From NCBI GenBank assembly GCA_016869215.1, contig VGEP01000014.1:44251-108250 (forward strand): DNA of 64,000 nucleotides, given 5' to 3'. Made by a program: the position numbers and the translations under genes. The notes under the pieces are model-generated. The model was given only the letters and a program-made list of their open reading frames with translations. It was not told the origin of the DNA and ran no database searches. Shown here in pieces: positions 51,698 through 60,198 of this stretch. The stretch comes from Alphaproteobacteria bacterium. Its GTDB lineage: Bacteria > Pseudomonadota > Alphaproteobacteria > Rhizobiales > Xanthobacteraceae. Position 1 is the first letter of the stretch, and each line of letters begins with the position of its first letter.

Positions 51698-53068
51698 CTA
51701 ACCCCTCAATCCGGACAAGTCGATTTTGCCCGCAAATACGCCTGCGGCAATCGTCAAAGCGACTTTCGCCCCCGTCCCGTCGTAGCCGCCGTGGCGCGCG
51801 TTCAGCATAAACTTCTGCTCGATGTCGGCGCGCGACAGCGGCTCGTGCGCGCCGCCGCGCATGTGCGGCTGGCGCTCCTCGACCACGCTGCCGTCGCGCA
51901 GCGTGGCGCGGATGTGGCCGGTGAAGTTGTTCGGATAGGGGTTGTCCGGATCGATCCGGAAGCGGACCTTGCCCGCGAGCGCGAGCACGGCCACGTCCTT
52001 TACCGCGTCGTCCGTGAAGTCGGAAAGGCCGACGTTACCGCGCACGAAGCCCGCGGCGATGCAATAGGGCGTCGAGAACTTGCCGGCATAGCCATTGGCG
52101 GGCTTCTGCTTGGCGGCCAGCGGCTCCCAGAGGCGGTGCACGGTCCCCTCGCCCACGTCGCAGACCATCTCCACGACGTCGTTCGCCTTTAACTTCACGC
52201 CGAGGCGGCGCGCGCAGTCAATATAGGGATGCGTCATGGTCCCACAGGGATAAAGCTTGAACGCCAGCGCCTCGGCAATCCAGCGCGCGCCGAAGTCGCC
52301 GGCCAGCGCTTCGAAGTCGCCCCTGGTGGTGTTGGCGAAGCCGTGGAAGAAGCCGTGCGAGCCCTCGAACACCGTGCGCGGCCCTTCGAACCCCGCGCGC
52401 GCCATCAGCGCCGCGCGATAGCCGGACTGCGCCGCCCAGCCGGCGTGCATGCGTTTGGTCGACGCGCCTTCCGCCAGATACTCGATGATGCCGGAGGCCA
52501 TCGAACCGGCGACGCCGAAGGCATCGACGGTCTGCTTCATATTCAGCCGCAGCGTGCGCGCCACCGCCGCCGCAGCGCCCATGGCGCCGAACACCGCGGT
52601 CGGATGGAAGCCCGCCTTGTGCACCATCTTGGGCGCGACGAGGCCCATCCGGCACATGATCTCGATGCCCACCGCCACGCCCGCCAGCGCATCCGCCCCG
52701 CTTGAACCGTAACGCTCGGCAGCGGCCAGCACCGCCGGCACTATGACGGCCCCGGCGTGCACCGGCCCGCCCTCGAAGGTGTCGTCGAAATCCTCGCCAT
52801 GCGCCGCCGTACCGTTGACCAGCGCAGCGCCGGCGCCGCCAAGCGTGCGGCTGTGGCCAATGGCGGTACACGGACCACCGTCGTCGCAGGCTTCGAGCGT
52901 GCTGCGGACATAGGCCTCGTTGCGGGCGGCGAGACACAGGCCGATCACGTCGATCGCCGTCTCCTCGCAGCGCGCGCGCATGGCCGCGGTCAGGCCGGCG
53001 GCTTCGACCGCGGCGATCCGCTCGGCCAGACGTTCGGCGAGCGCGATCTTGGGAAGTTCGGCGTTCAC
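51698..53068 (-). CDS. MmgE/PrpD-family protein
   Basis: A 456-residue member of the 2-methylcitrate dehydratase (PrpD) / MmgE / aconitate decarboxylase family. Visible blocks are VNGTAAHGEDFDDTFEGGPVHAGA (about 108-131) with its His-Asp-Asp-rich active site, and LNMKQTVDAFGVAGSMASG (about 184-202). Members handle tri- and dicarboxylic acids. Neighbours (Fe(III)-type ABC importer, SDR, MFS) suggest processing of an imported acid rather than the propionate pathway; no prpB or prpC is in the window. Confidence 0.9.
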   Translation of the reverse strand: MNAELPKIALAERLAERIAAVEAAGLTAAMRARCEETAIDVIGLCLAARNEAYVRSTLEACDDGGPCTAIGHSRTLGGAGAALVNGTAAHGEDFDDTFEGGPVHAGAVIVPAVLAAAERYGSSGADALAGVAVGIEIMCRMGLVAPKMVHKAGFHPTAVFGAMGAAAAVARTLRLNMKQTVDAFGVAGSMASGIIEYLAEGASTKRMHAGWAAQSGYRAALMARAGFEGPRTVFEGSHGFFHGFANTTRGDFEALAGDFGARWIAEALAFKLYPCGTMTHPYIDCARRLGVKLKANDVVEMVCDVGEGTVHRLWEPLAAKQKPANGYAGKFSTPYCIAAGFVRGNVGLSDFTDDAVKDVAVLALAGKVRFRIDPDNPYPNNFTGHIRATLRDGSVVEERQPHMRGGAHEPLSRADIEQKFMLNARHGGYDGTGAKVALTIAAGVFAGKIDLSGLRG

Positions 53069-53074
53069 GGTAGG

Positions 53075-54811
53075 TCAGGTGTTGCGCAGCCGCGTGCCGC
53101 CGAAGCCGGGAATCCGGTTCATCAGGATCACGACCGTGAAGGTGAGCAGCAGCATCGAGAGGCCCAACACCGCGATGGCGCCGAGGTCGCCGCTTTCCTT
53201 CAAGTCGAAGATCAGCACCGAAACCACCTTGGTCTCGGACGTGAACAGCATGATCGCCGCCGACAACTCGCGGATCACCGAAACGAAGATAAAGCACCAT
53301 GTCGCGATCACGCTCGTTCGCAGCAGCGGCGCCGTGACGTCGCGCAGCGTGCGCAGCCGCGTCGCGCCAAGGATGCGGCTGGCATCCTCAAGCTCGGAAT
53401 GCACCGCGCGGAACGCCGACTGCAATTGCTGGTAGGCCGCCGGCAGTTCGATGGTGATGTAGGCGATCAGCAGAATCCACAGCGTTCCGTAGAGCACGAA
53501 CGGCGGACGCGTGTAGCTCAGGAACAGGCCGACGCCCAGCACGATACCCGGAATCGCGATCGGCGCGGTGGCGAGGAAGCCAAGGAAGCGGTGCCCGGTC
53601 ACCGCCTCCCGCGCGGTGATGTAGCTGATCACCAGCGCCAGAACCGTGCCGAGCGTCGCCGCGAGTGAGCCGAGGATGAAGGTGTTCTTCAGCGCGACCT
53701 GCGTCGACGACAGCTCGAAGAACGTGAAGTGCAGATTGTGCAGCGTGAAATTGAGCGGCGTCAGCAGCGTTGTCGCGATCGGCGAGAACGCCGCGTTGAA
53801 CAGCGCAAAGTACGGCAGGAACACCGGCATCATCAGCACGATGGCAACGAAGCCCATGGCCGGCACGACGAACCAGCCGAGCTTGATCAGCCGCGGGTCG
53901 GCGCCCTTGCCGCCGACGATGGAATAGCCCTTGCGGCCGAGGATCATGGCCTGGCCACGCAGCAGCAGCACGGTCACGACCAGCAGCGGCAGCGAAGCGG
54001 CAGCGGCGAGCTCCGGCTTCGGCGGGTACTGAAACAGGCTCCAGATCTTGGTGGTCATGGTGTGGAAGCCCGCCGGCAGCGCCAGGATCGCGGGCGAACC
54101 GAACAGGATCATGGCCTGCAGGAACGCGATTAGCACGCCCGCGAGCAGCGCGGGCAGCGCGAGCGGGATCGTCACCTTCCAGGCGGTGGTCCAGGTCTTG
54201 CCGCCGAGGATCGCGGAGGCGTCTTCGAGGTCGCCGGGGATGCGGTCGAGCGCGTTGGCGATCAGCACGAAGATGTAGGGAAAAGTGTAGCAGGCGATGA
54301 CGAAGATCAGGCCCGGCAGCGAGTAGATGTTGAACAGATACTCGCCCTGCTCGGCGCCGGTAACGAAGCGGTAGAGCTGGTTGAGCAGCCCGGAGTTGGG
54401 CGCCGCGAGAATTTCCCAGGCAATGGCGCCGAGAAACGGCGGTGTGACGAACGACGCCGTTACCAGAGCGCGGATCGCGCGCGTGTATGGCAGGTCGGTG
54501 CGCGCGACAAGCCACCCCATCGGGGCGGCGATCACGCAGCAGGCCGTGCTCGAACTGACCGCCACGACCAGCGTCGTGATCAGCGGATTGACGAACTCTG
54601 GATCGGTAAAAAGGTTGGCGAAATGCGCGAGCGTGAATTCGCGCGCCTTCGTGACCTCGTCGACGGAGCTGAGGCTGTAGATGACGAGCCACGTGACAGG
54701 CAGGATCACCAGCACGCACAGCAGCAAGGCGAAGGTGATCAGCACCGGCCAGGTGAAGTCGATCTTCAGGCTTCGCCGCTCGGCGATCTGCGCGGGCACT
54801 GCAATGGTCAC
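53075..54811 (-). CDS. ABC transporter permease (Fe(III)/ThiP type, two-domain)
   Basis: Fused permease of 578 aa with two copies of the binding-protein-dependent permease domain, about 12 helices. EAA-type loops are LEDASAILGGKTWTTAWKV in the first half and LEDASRILGATRLRTLRDV in the second. It is the single membrane component of the importer encoded to 59311. The GTG at 54811 has AGGAGAG 8 bases upstream; the open frame continues upstream without a ribosome site. In this class substrates include iron, thiamine, phosphonates and organic acids. Confidence 0.92.
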   Translation of the reverse strand: MTIAVPAQIAERRSLKIDFTWPVLITFALLLCVLVILPVTWLVIYSLSSVDEVTKAREFTLAHFANLFTDPEFVNPLITTLVVAVSSSTACCVIAAPMGWLVARTDLPYTRAIRALVTASFVTPPFLGAIAWEILAAPNSGLLNQLYRFVTGAEQGEYLFNIYSLPGLIFVIACYTFPYIFVLIANALDRIPGDLEDASAILGGKTWTTAWKVTIPLALPALLAGVLIAFLQAMILFGSPAILALPAGFHTMTTKIWSLFQYPPKPELAAAASLPLLVVTVLLLRGQAMILGRKGYSIVGGKGADPRLIKLGWFVVPAMGFVAIVLMMPVFLPYFALFNAAFSPIATTLLTPLNFTLHNLHFTFFELSSTQVALKNTFILGSLAATLGTVLALVISYITAREAVTGHRFLGFLATAPIAIPGIVLGVGLFLSYTRPPFVLYGTLWILLIAYITIELPAAYQQLQSAFRAVHSELEDASRILGATRLRTLRDVTAPLLRTSVIATWCFIFVSVIRELSAAIMLFTSETKVVSVLIFDLKESGDLGAIAVLGLSMLLLTFTVVILMNRIPGFGGTRLRNT

Positions 54812-54840
54812 GGAATTGACTCTCCTTAAGCACGGCAAAA

Positions 54841-54982
54841 CTCCCTCTCCCAGCTCTTGGAGAGAGGGTCGGGGTGAAGGGGCGATTCAACAATCCGCAA
54901 TGTCGAAATTCGCGGGATCGCCCCTCACCCGACAGGCTCGCTTTCGCTCGCAAGTCGCCTCTCCCCGCAAGCGGGGAGAGGT
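54841..54982. repeat. Palindromic intergenic repeat (family D)
   Basis: The left part has CTCCCTCTCC...GGAGAGAGGG then TCGGGGTGAAGGGG. The right part has CCCCTCACCCGA then CCTCTCCCCGC-aa-GCGGGGAGAGG. Left and right halves pair over about 35 bases. It fills the gap between the third binding-protein gene and the permease gene inside the ABC operon. A short relative (CCCTCCCCCCTTGAGAGGGAGG) is just before 34421. Confidence 0.75.
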
Positions 54983-54989
54983 AACCGTC

Positions 54990-56054
54990 TCAAACCTTGA
55001 AAATTGCGCTGTAGCGCTTCTTGATGTCGTCGGCGCTCTTGTACACGCCTTCCGGGTCTTCCTTCATCAGCTTGATGGCGCGCAGCGGACGCACGCTCGG
55101 CTTTTCGACCGTCTGGCCGTGCGCTGAGTACTGCCGCGCCCAGTCGACGAGGAACTGCTGCGCCTCGCGCGTATGCATCCAGTTCTGGAACAGCTTGCCG
55201 GCGTTCGGATTCGGGGCGGCCTTGAACAGCACGCTCGGCCCTTGCGCCAGCGGTGTGCCCTCCTCCGGATAGACGATCTCCAGCGGAGCGCCTTCTTCCT
55301 TGTAGCGGATCACGAGATAGCCCGCACCGTCGACCATGACCGCGCGTTCGCCGAGCTGGATCTTCTTGGGCGTGTCGGTCGCGGACTGAACCTGCATCAC
55401 CTTCTGCTTGGCGAGTTGCTCGAAGTAGCTCCAGCCGATGTCGCGAGCGATCTGGAACGTCGCGTTCATGATCGTGCCGCTGTAGGACGGGTGCGCCTTG
55501 ACGAGCTTGCCGGACCACTTTGGATCGAGCAGGTCCTTGAAGCTCTTGGGCGCATCTTCTTTCTTCACCAGGTTGGTGTTGTAGGCGATCGGCGACACCA
55601 GGATGCGGGTGGTGATGTAGAGCCCGTTGGGATCGTAGTACGCTTTGTCATAGTGCTTGGCGACTTCCTCGGGCATGTACGGCTCGAGCCAGCCGTTCTT
55701 CGTCCAGACGATGCAGTGCGCCGCGTCCGCGGTATTGGCGACGTCCACCGCGCGAATGTTGGACGTGTACTCCTGGCCGATGCGGGTGAACACGCGCTCG
55801 GCGCCGGAGCGTTCGACGCGCACAGCGATGCCATACTTGTCCTGGAACGTCTTGCCGATGCGGTTGGCGAAGGCGAGGTCCATCGCGGTGTAGAAAGAGA
55901 GCTTGCCCTCCTTCTTCGCGGCCGCGATCAGTTCGGGCGTGATCGCCGCCGCCGCCGGCGCCTGGGCGCGGATCGGCTCGGCGAATACGGTGACGGCAGT
56001 GAGCGCGGTCGCACCTTTGAGGACGCCGCGTCGGGTGATCTTGATATCGCGCAT
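54990..56054 (-). CDS. ABC transporter substrate-binding protein, tandem paralogue 3
   Basis: Periplasmic binding protein of 354 aa (Fe(III)/AfuA-like class) with a Tat-type leader ITRRGVLKGATALTAVTVF, ending near RAQAPAAA. The core is shared with its two upstream paralogues: ERSGAERVFTRIGQE, VDVANTADAAHCIVW and SFKDLLDPKWSGKLVKAHP. It differs at TADAAH (SSDAAH in the others) and in several loop residues, so ligand preference may differ. It ends with YSAIFKV, near the YTQIFKV and YSRIFKV of the others. The gene is 9 bases after the second paralogue. Confidence 0.9.
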   Translation of the reverse strand: MRDIKITRRGVLKGATALTAVTVFAEPIRAQAPAAAAITPELIAAAKKEGKLSFYTAMDLAFANRIGKTFQDKYGIAVRVERSGAERVFTRIGQEYTSNIRAVDVANTADAAHCIVWTKNGWLEPYMPEEVAKHYDKAYYDPNGLYITTRILVSPIAYNTNLVKKEDAPKSFKDLLDPKWSGKLVKAHPSYSGTIMNATFQIARDIGWSYFEQLAKQKVMQVQSATDTPKKIQLGERAVMVDGAGYLVIRYKEEGAPLEIVYPEEGTPLAQGPSVLFKAAPNPNAGKLFQNWMHTREAQQFLVDWARQYSAHGQTVEKPSVRPLRAIKLMKEDPEGVYKSADDIKKRYSAIFKV

Positions 56055-56063
56055 GGAGGCCTC

Positions 56064-57125
56064 CTAGACCTTGAAGATTCGGCTGTAACGGGTCTTGATC
56101 TCTTGGCTCTGCTTCTCGACCGCCACAGGGTCTTCCTTCAAGGTCTTGATGTCCTTGAAAGGCTTGCGGCCGGCCTTTTCCTTCGCCAGCGGATGCGGCG
56201 AGCGCAGTCTGCCGACGTCGACGATGAGCTGCTGGCACTCCGCGGTGAAGCACCAGTTCTGGAACAGCCGCGCCGCATTGGGATTCGGCGCGGTCTTGAA
56301 GATGCCGTTCGGCCCGACGATCAGCGGCGTGCCCTCGGCGGCATAGACCGGCTCGACCGGTCGGCCGGATTCCTTGAGCTGAAGCACGTTGTACTCGTTG
56401 CCGTCGGCCTGGACCGCACGCTCGCCGAGCGCGAGCTTCTTGGGCGGATCGGACGCCGATTGCACCTGCATCACGCCCTGTCTGGCGAGCTTCTCAAGGT
56501 AGTCCCAGCCCAGATCGCGGGCGAGCTGCTGGGTCGCGGTCATGATGGTGCCGCTGTAGCCCGGATGAGCCTTGACGAGCTTGCCCTTCCATTTCGGATC
56601 GAGCAGGTCGGCGAAGCTCTTCGGCGCGTCCCCGGCCTTCACCAGATCGGTGTTGTAAGCAATCACGCTGAGCATGATCCGGAAGCTTGCGAACAAGCCG
56701 TCGAGGTCCTTGTGCGCGGGCGGCAAATGCTTGGCCACGTCTTCAGGGACATAGGGCGCCAGCAGGCCCTGCCGCTTCCAGACGATGAAATGCGCCGCGT
56801 CCGAGGAATTGACCACGTCCGCGGCGTGGATGCGGCTGCCGAGCTCCTGGCCAATGCGCTGGAACAGGCGCTCGGCGCCGGTGCGCTCGACGCGCACCGC
56901 GATGCCGGGGAACTTGGCTTCGAAGGCGCGCGCGATGCGTTCCGCCATCGGCAGATCGACGGAAGTGTAGTAGGCGAGCTTGCCTTCCTTCCGCGCCGCC
57001 TCGACCAGCGCCGGCGTAATCGCCGACGCAGGCGGCGCCGCGGCGAGCACACGCGCCGCCGGCAGGCCGAGCGCCAGGGCGCCCGCACCTTTCAGCAGAT
57101 TGCGACGCGAGAGCCCGCCGCGCAT
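56064..57125 (-). CDS. ABC transporter substrate-binding protein, tandem paralogue 2
   Basis: A 353-residue binding protein, middle of three tandem copies. The Tat-type leader SRRNLLKGAGALALGLPA ends near LAAAPPAS. Shared core: ERTGAERLFQRIGQE, VDVVNSSDAAHFIVW with A for V at one place, and SFADLLDPKWKGKLVKAHP. ATG 57125 is chosen because the Tat motif then starts at residue 6; the frame is open for 61 more codons upstream, overlapping the first paralogue. It is the most divergent of the three by eye. Confidence 0.9.
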   Translation of the reverse strand: MRGGLSRRNLLKGAGALALGLPAARVLAAAPPASAITPALVEAARKEGKLAYYTSVDLPMAERIARAFEAKFPGIAVRVERTGAERLFQRIGQELGSRIHAADVVNSSDAAHFIVWKRQGLLAPYVPEDVAKHLPPAHKDLDGLFASFRIMLSVIAYNTDLVKAGDAPKSFADLLDPKWKGKLVKAHPGYSGTIMTATQQLARDLGWDYLEKLARQGVMQVQSASDPPKKLALGERAVQADGNEYNVLQLKESGRPVEPVYAAEGTPLIVGPNGIFKTAPNPNAARLFQNWCFTAECQQLIVDVGRLRSPHPLAKEKAGRKPFKDIKTLKEDPVAVEKQSQEIKTRYSRIFKV

Positions 57126-57133
57126 GCCGCGCC

Positions 57134-58195
57134 TCAGACCTTGAAGATCTGGGTGTAGCGCTTCTTGATGTTGTCGCTCTCCTTTTCGACGCCCGCCGCG
57201 TCGTCCTTCATCAGCTTGATCTGCGACAGCGGCGTGCGGCCCGGCTTCTCCTTGGCGAGCCGGTGCGCCGAACGCAGGCCGCCATGGTCGATGCAGAGCT
57301 GCTGGCACTCGGCGGAGAACATGTATTGCTGGAGCAGCCGCGCAGCGTTCGGGTTGGGCGCGGCCTTGAAGATCGCGTTCGGCCCGATGATCAGCGGCGT
57401 GCCCTCACTCGGATAGACGAACTCGATCGGGCCGCCCTTCTCCTTGAGCTGGAACACGACGTATTCGACGCCGTCCGCCATGATGGCGCGCTCACCGAGC
57501 GCCAGCTTCTTGGGCGGGTCGGACGCCGATTGCACCTGCATGATCTTCTGCTGGGCCAGTTTCTCGAAATACTGCCAGCCGATATCGCGCGACATCTGGA
57601 AGGTCGCGGTCAGGATCGTTCCGCTGTAGGACGGATGCGCCTTCACGATCTTGCCGACCCATTTGGGATCGAGCAGGTCCTTGAAGCTCTTGGGCGCTTC
57701 TTCCTTCTTCACCAGGTTGGTGTTGTAGGCGATCGGGCACAGGAACACGCGGAAGCTCGCGAACTGCCCGTCGGGGTCCTTGTGCTCGGCGGAATAGTGC
57801 TTGGCCACGTCCTCGGTCACGTAGGGCTGGAGCAAGCCGCCGCGCTTCCAGACGATCAGGTGCGCCGCGTCCGACGAATTCACGACGTCGACTGCACGGA
57901 TGTTGCTGCCATATTCCTGGCTGATGCGGCTGAAAATGCGCTCGGCGCCGGACCGTTCGACGCGCGCCGTGACGCCGGGATACTTGGTCATGAAGGCTTT
58001 GGCGACGCGCTCGGCCAGCGGCAGGTCGACCGAGGTGTACCAGACCACCCGGCCTTCCTTCTTGGCGGCCTCGATCAGCGCGGGCGTCACCGCTTCCGCG
58101 GCTGGTGCCGAGGCACGGATCGGGGACGCATAGACGGTCAGTGCGGCGGCGCTCGCGCCCTTCAGGACGTCACGCCTGGTAATCCGTCGCTTCAT
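57134..58195 (-). CDS. ABC transporter substrate-binding protein, tandem paralogue 1
   Basis: A 353-residue binding protein, first of three tandem copies after the ATPase gene. The Tat-type leader TRRDVLKGASAAALTVYA ends near RASAPAAE. Core: ERSGAERIFSRISQE, VDVVNSSDAAHLIVW and SFKDLLDPKWVGKIVKAHP. It has GGAGG-like CAGGGAGGAACCC upstream. Three receptors for one permease and one ATPase suggest the importer accepts several related ligands. Confidence 0.92.
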   Translation of the reverse strand: MKRRITRRDVLKGASAAALTVYASPIRASAPAAEAVTPALIEAAKKEGRVVWYTSVDLPLAERVAKAFMTKYPGVTARVERSGAERIFSRISQEYGSNIRAVDVVNSSDAAHLIVWKRGGLLQPYVTEDVAKHYSAEHKDPDGQFASFRVFLCPIAYNTNLVKKEEAPKSFKDLLDPKWVGKIVKAHPSYSGTILTATFQMSRDIGWQYFEKLAQQKIMQVQSASDPPKKLALGERAIMADGVEYVVFQLKEKGGPIEFVYPSEGTPLIIGPNAIFKAAPNPNAARLLQQYMFSAECQQLCIDHGGLRSAHRLAKEKPGRTPLSQIKLMKDDAAGVEKESDNIKKRYTQIFKV

Positions 58196-58249
58196 GGTGG
58201 GTTCCTCCCTGAATGATCGGCACTGTTGTTTTCTCGTTGAATTTCGAAT

Positions 58250-59311
58250 TCATCCGGCCAGCGCCCGGCATCGGTCCGCCGGAAGATGCAGCCAAATCGA
58301 AGACCCGGGCGCCACATTGTCGCTCGCGGGCGTGACCACGCGCAGTTGCGTCCCGTCGGCCGCCTCAACCATATAGTCGCGACTCGATCCGAGAAAGACT
58401 TGCCGCACCACAGTGGCAGGGACGACGTTGGCCTGGTCGGCGGGCTTCGACGACAAAATCTGAATCTGGTGCTGGCGGATCGACACGGCCGTGTCACCGC
58501 CCGTCTTGAGCGGCTCGCCCGTCACCTTGAGCGGCGCGCCGGCGAGCGACACGTGAGTGGAGTCCAGCGTCTTTCCGCGCAGCACGTTGCTCATGCCGAT
58601 GAACCGGGCGACGAATTCGGACCGCGGCCGGTCGTAGATGTCCTCGGGACTGCCGGCCTGCTCGATCTTACCGTGGTTCATCACCGCGATCACGTCGGCC
58701 GTGGTCATCGCCTCGGACTGATCGTGCGTCACATAGACGGTGGTGTAGCGATATTCGTCGTGCAGGCGGCGCACCTCAAAGCGCATCTCCTCGCGCAGGT
58801 TGGCGTCGAGGTTGGACAAGGGCTCGTCGAGCAGCAGCGTCTCCGGCTCCACAATCAGCGCGCGCGCGAGCGCCACGCGCTGCTGCTGGCCGCCGGACAG
58901 TTCGCCCGGATAGCGGCCGGCGAGCGCCTCAAGCCGGGCGGTCGCGAGAATCGCGCCAAGCTTCTGCTTGATGGTCGCAGCGTCGAGCTTCCGGAGCTTC
59001 AGGCCGTAGACGATGTTCTCGGTCACCGTCATGTGCGGCCACAGTGCGTAACTCTGGAAGATCATCGACATGTTGCGCCGCTCAGGCGGCAGCGAACGCT
59101 CCGGCGTCGACACCACGCGGTCGCCGACCCGGATTTCGCCTTCGCTCGGCTCCACGAAGCCTGCAATCAGCCGCAGCGTCGTGGTCTTGCCGCAACCGGA
59201 CGGCCCCAGCAGGCAGACCAGCGTCCCGTGTTCGATCCGCATCGACACATTGTCGACCACGGCCAGCGATCCGTATCGCTTGGTCAATCCGCGCAATTCG
59301 ACCGACGCCAC
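58250..59311 (-). CDS. ABC transporter ATP-binding protein (Fe(III)/polyamine type, TOBE domain)
   Basis: ATPase subunit of 353 aa. Walker A is GPSGCGKTTT (about 36-45), Q-loop FQSYALWPHM, signature LSGGQQQRV (about 136-144), Walker B TLLLDEPLSNLD and switch His in VTHDQSEAM. A C-terminal TOBE domain covers about 270-350 (GDTAVSIRQHQIQI). It is the first gene of the importer operon. The GTG at 59311 is chosen because it follows GGAAGGGGG and starts the domain at once; the frame stays open upstream. Confidence 0.92.
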   Translation of the reverse strand: MASVELRGLTKRYGSLAVVDNVSMRIEHGTLVCLLGPSGCGKTTTLRLIAGFVEPSEGEIRVGDRVVSTPERSLPPERRNMSMIFQSYALWPHMTVTENIVYGLKLRKLDAATIKQKLGAILATARLEALAGRYPGELSGGQQQRVALARALIVEPETLLLDEPLSNLDANLREEMRFEVRRLHDEYRYTTVYVTHDQSEAMTTADVIAVMNHGKIEQAGSPEDIYDRPRSEFVARFIGMSNVLRGKTLDSTHVSLAGAPLKVTGEPLKTGGDTAVSIRQHQIQILSSKPADQANVVPATVVRQVFLGSSRDYMVEAADGTQLRVVTPASDNVAPGSSIWLHLPADRCRALAG

Positions 59312-59375
59312 TGCCCATCCCCCTTCCGGCGTACGCCGGTTCGACTTAAACACCGGACCCCTGACGGGCCTTCCG

Positions 59376-60167
59376 TTACGCGCCGACAAACACCGGCTTG
59401 CGCTTCTCCATGAAGGCCTTGCGGCCCTCCTCATAGTCGCGGCTCTTGAAGCAGGCGTCCACGGCGGCCTGGGACCGCTTGACGTCGCGCTTGCTCTCGT
59501 CCTTGAGCATTTCCGCGACCGTGACCTTGACCGCCCGGATGGTCAGCGGCGCGTTGCCCGCGATCATGTCGGCATAATTCTTGACGTAGCCTTCCAATTC
59601 GCCGTCCGGTACCACCCGATTGACCAGGCCCATGGTCTGGGCTTCCGCTGCGGTGAATTGCCGCGCCGTGTAGAAAATCTCCATGGCGAACGACGGTCCG
59701 ACGACGTCGACCAGCCGCTTCAGGCCCGGATAGGCGTAACCAAGGCCGAGCTTGGCGGCGGGAACTGCGAACTTGGAACCCTCGGTGGCGATCCGGATGT
59801 CGCAACAGGTCGCAAGCCCCATGCCGCCGCCGATGCAATAGCCGCGGATCATCGCGATGGTGGGCTTGGGGAACTCGTGGAAGGCGGCGTAGCTCTTTTC
59901 GACGACGGCGTTGTATCGCGCGACCGCTTCCTCGTTCGAACGCTCCTTCTCGAAGCGGGAGATGTCGGCGCCCGAGACGAACGCCTTGCCGCCGGCACCG
60001 GTCACCACCACACAGGCGATGTCCTTGTCGTCGCGGAAGTCGTCGAGCATCTGGCCCGCCGCCTCCCACATGTCGAGCGACACCGCGTTGTGGCGCTCCG
60101 GATTATTGAAGATCACGTAGCCGACGCGCCCTTCCTTGCGCGACAGCATCTTGTCGGTCTGCGTCAT
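59376..60167 (-). CDS. Crotonase-fold protein lacking both hydratase glutamates
   Basis: A 263-residue enoyl-CoA hydratase/isomerase-family protein. The oxyanion segments are FVSGADISRF (about 63-72) and IGGGMGLAT (about 112-120). Both glutamates of enoyl-CoA hydratase are absent: Gly117 and Ala137 stand at those positions. It may be a CoA-thioester hydrolase, isomerase or ring-opening lyase. ATG 60167 follows AAGGAGACGACTGAA. It lies 31 bases after the CaiB-type CoA-transferase gene, so the two probably act on the same CoA ester. Confidence 0.9.
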   Translation of the reverse strand: MTQTDKMLSRKEGRVGYVIFNNPERHNAVSLDMWEAAGQMLDDFRDDKDIACVVVTGAGGKAFVSGADISRFEKERSNEEAVARYNAVVEKSYAAFHEFPKPTIAMIRGYCIGGGMGLATCCDIRIATEGSKFAVPAAKLGLGYAYPGLKRLVDVVGPSFAMEIFYTARQFTAAEAQTMGLVNRVVPDGELEGYVKNYADMIAGNAPLTIRAVKVTVAEMLKDESKRDVKRSQAAVDACFKSRDYEEGRKAFMEKRKPVFVGA

Positions 60168-60198
60168 TTCAGTCGTCTCCTTGCGCGCGGCGCGCGCG

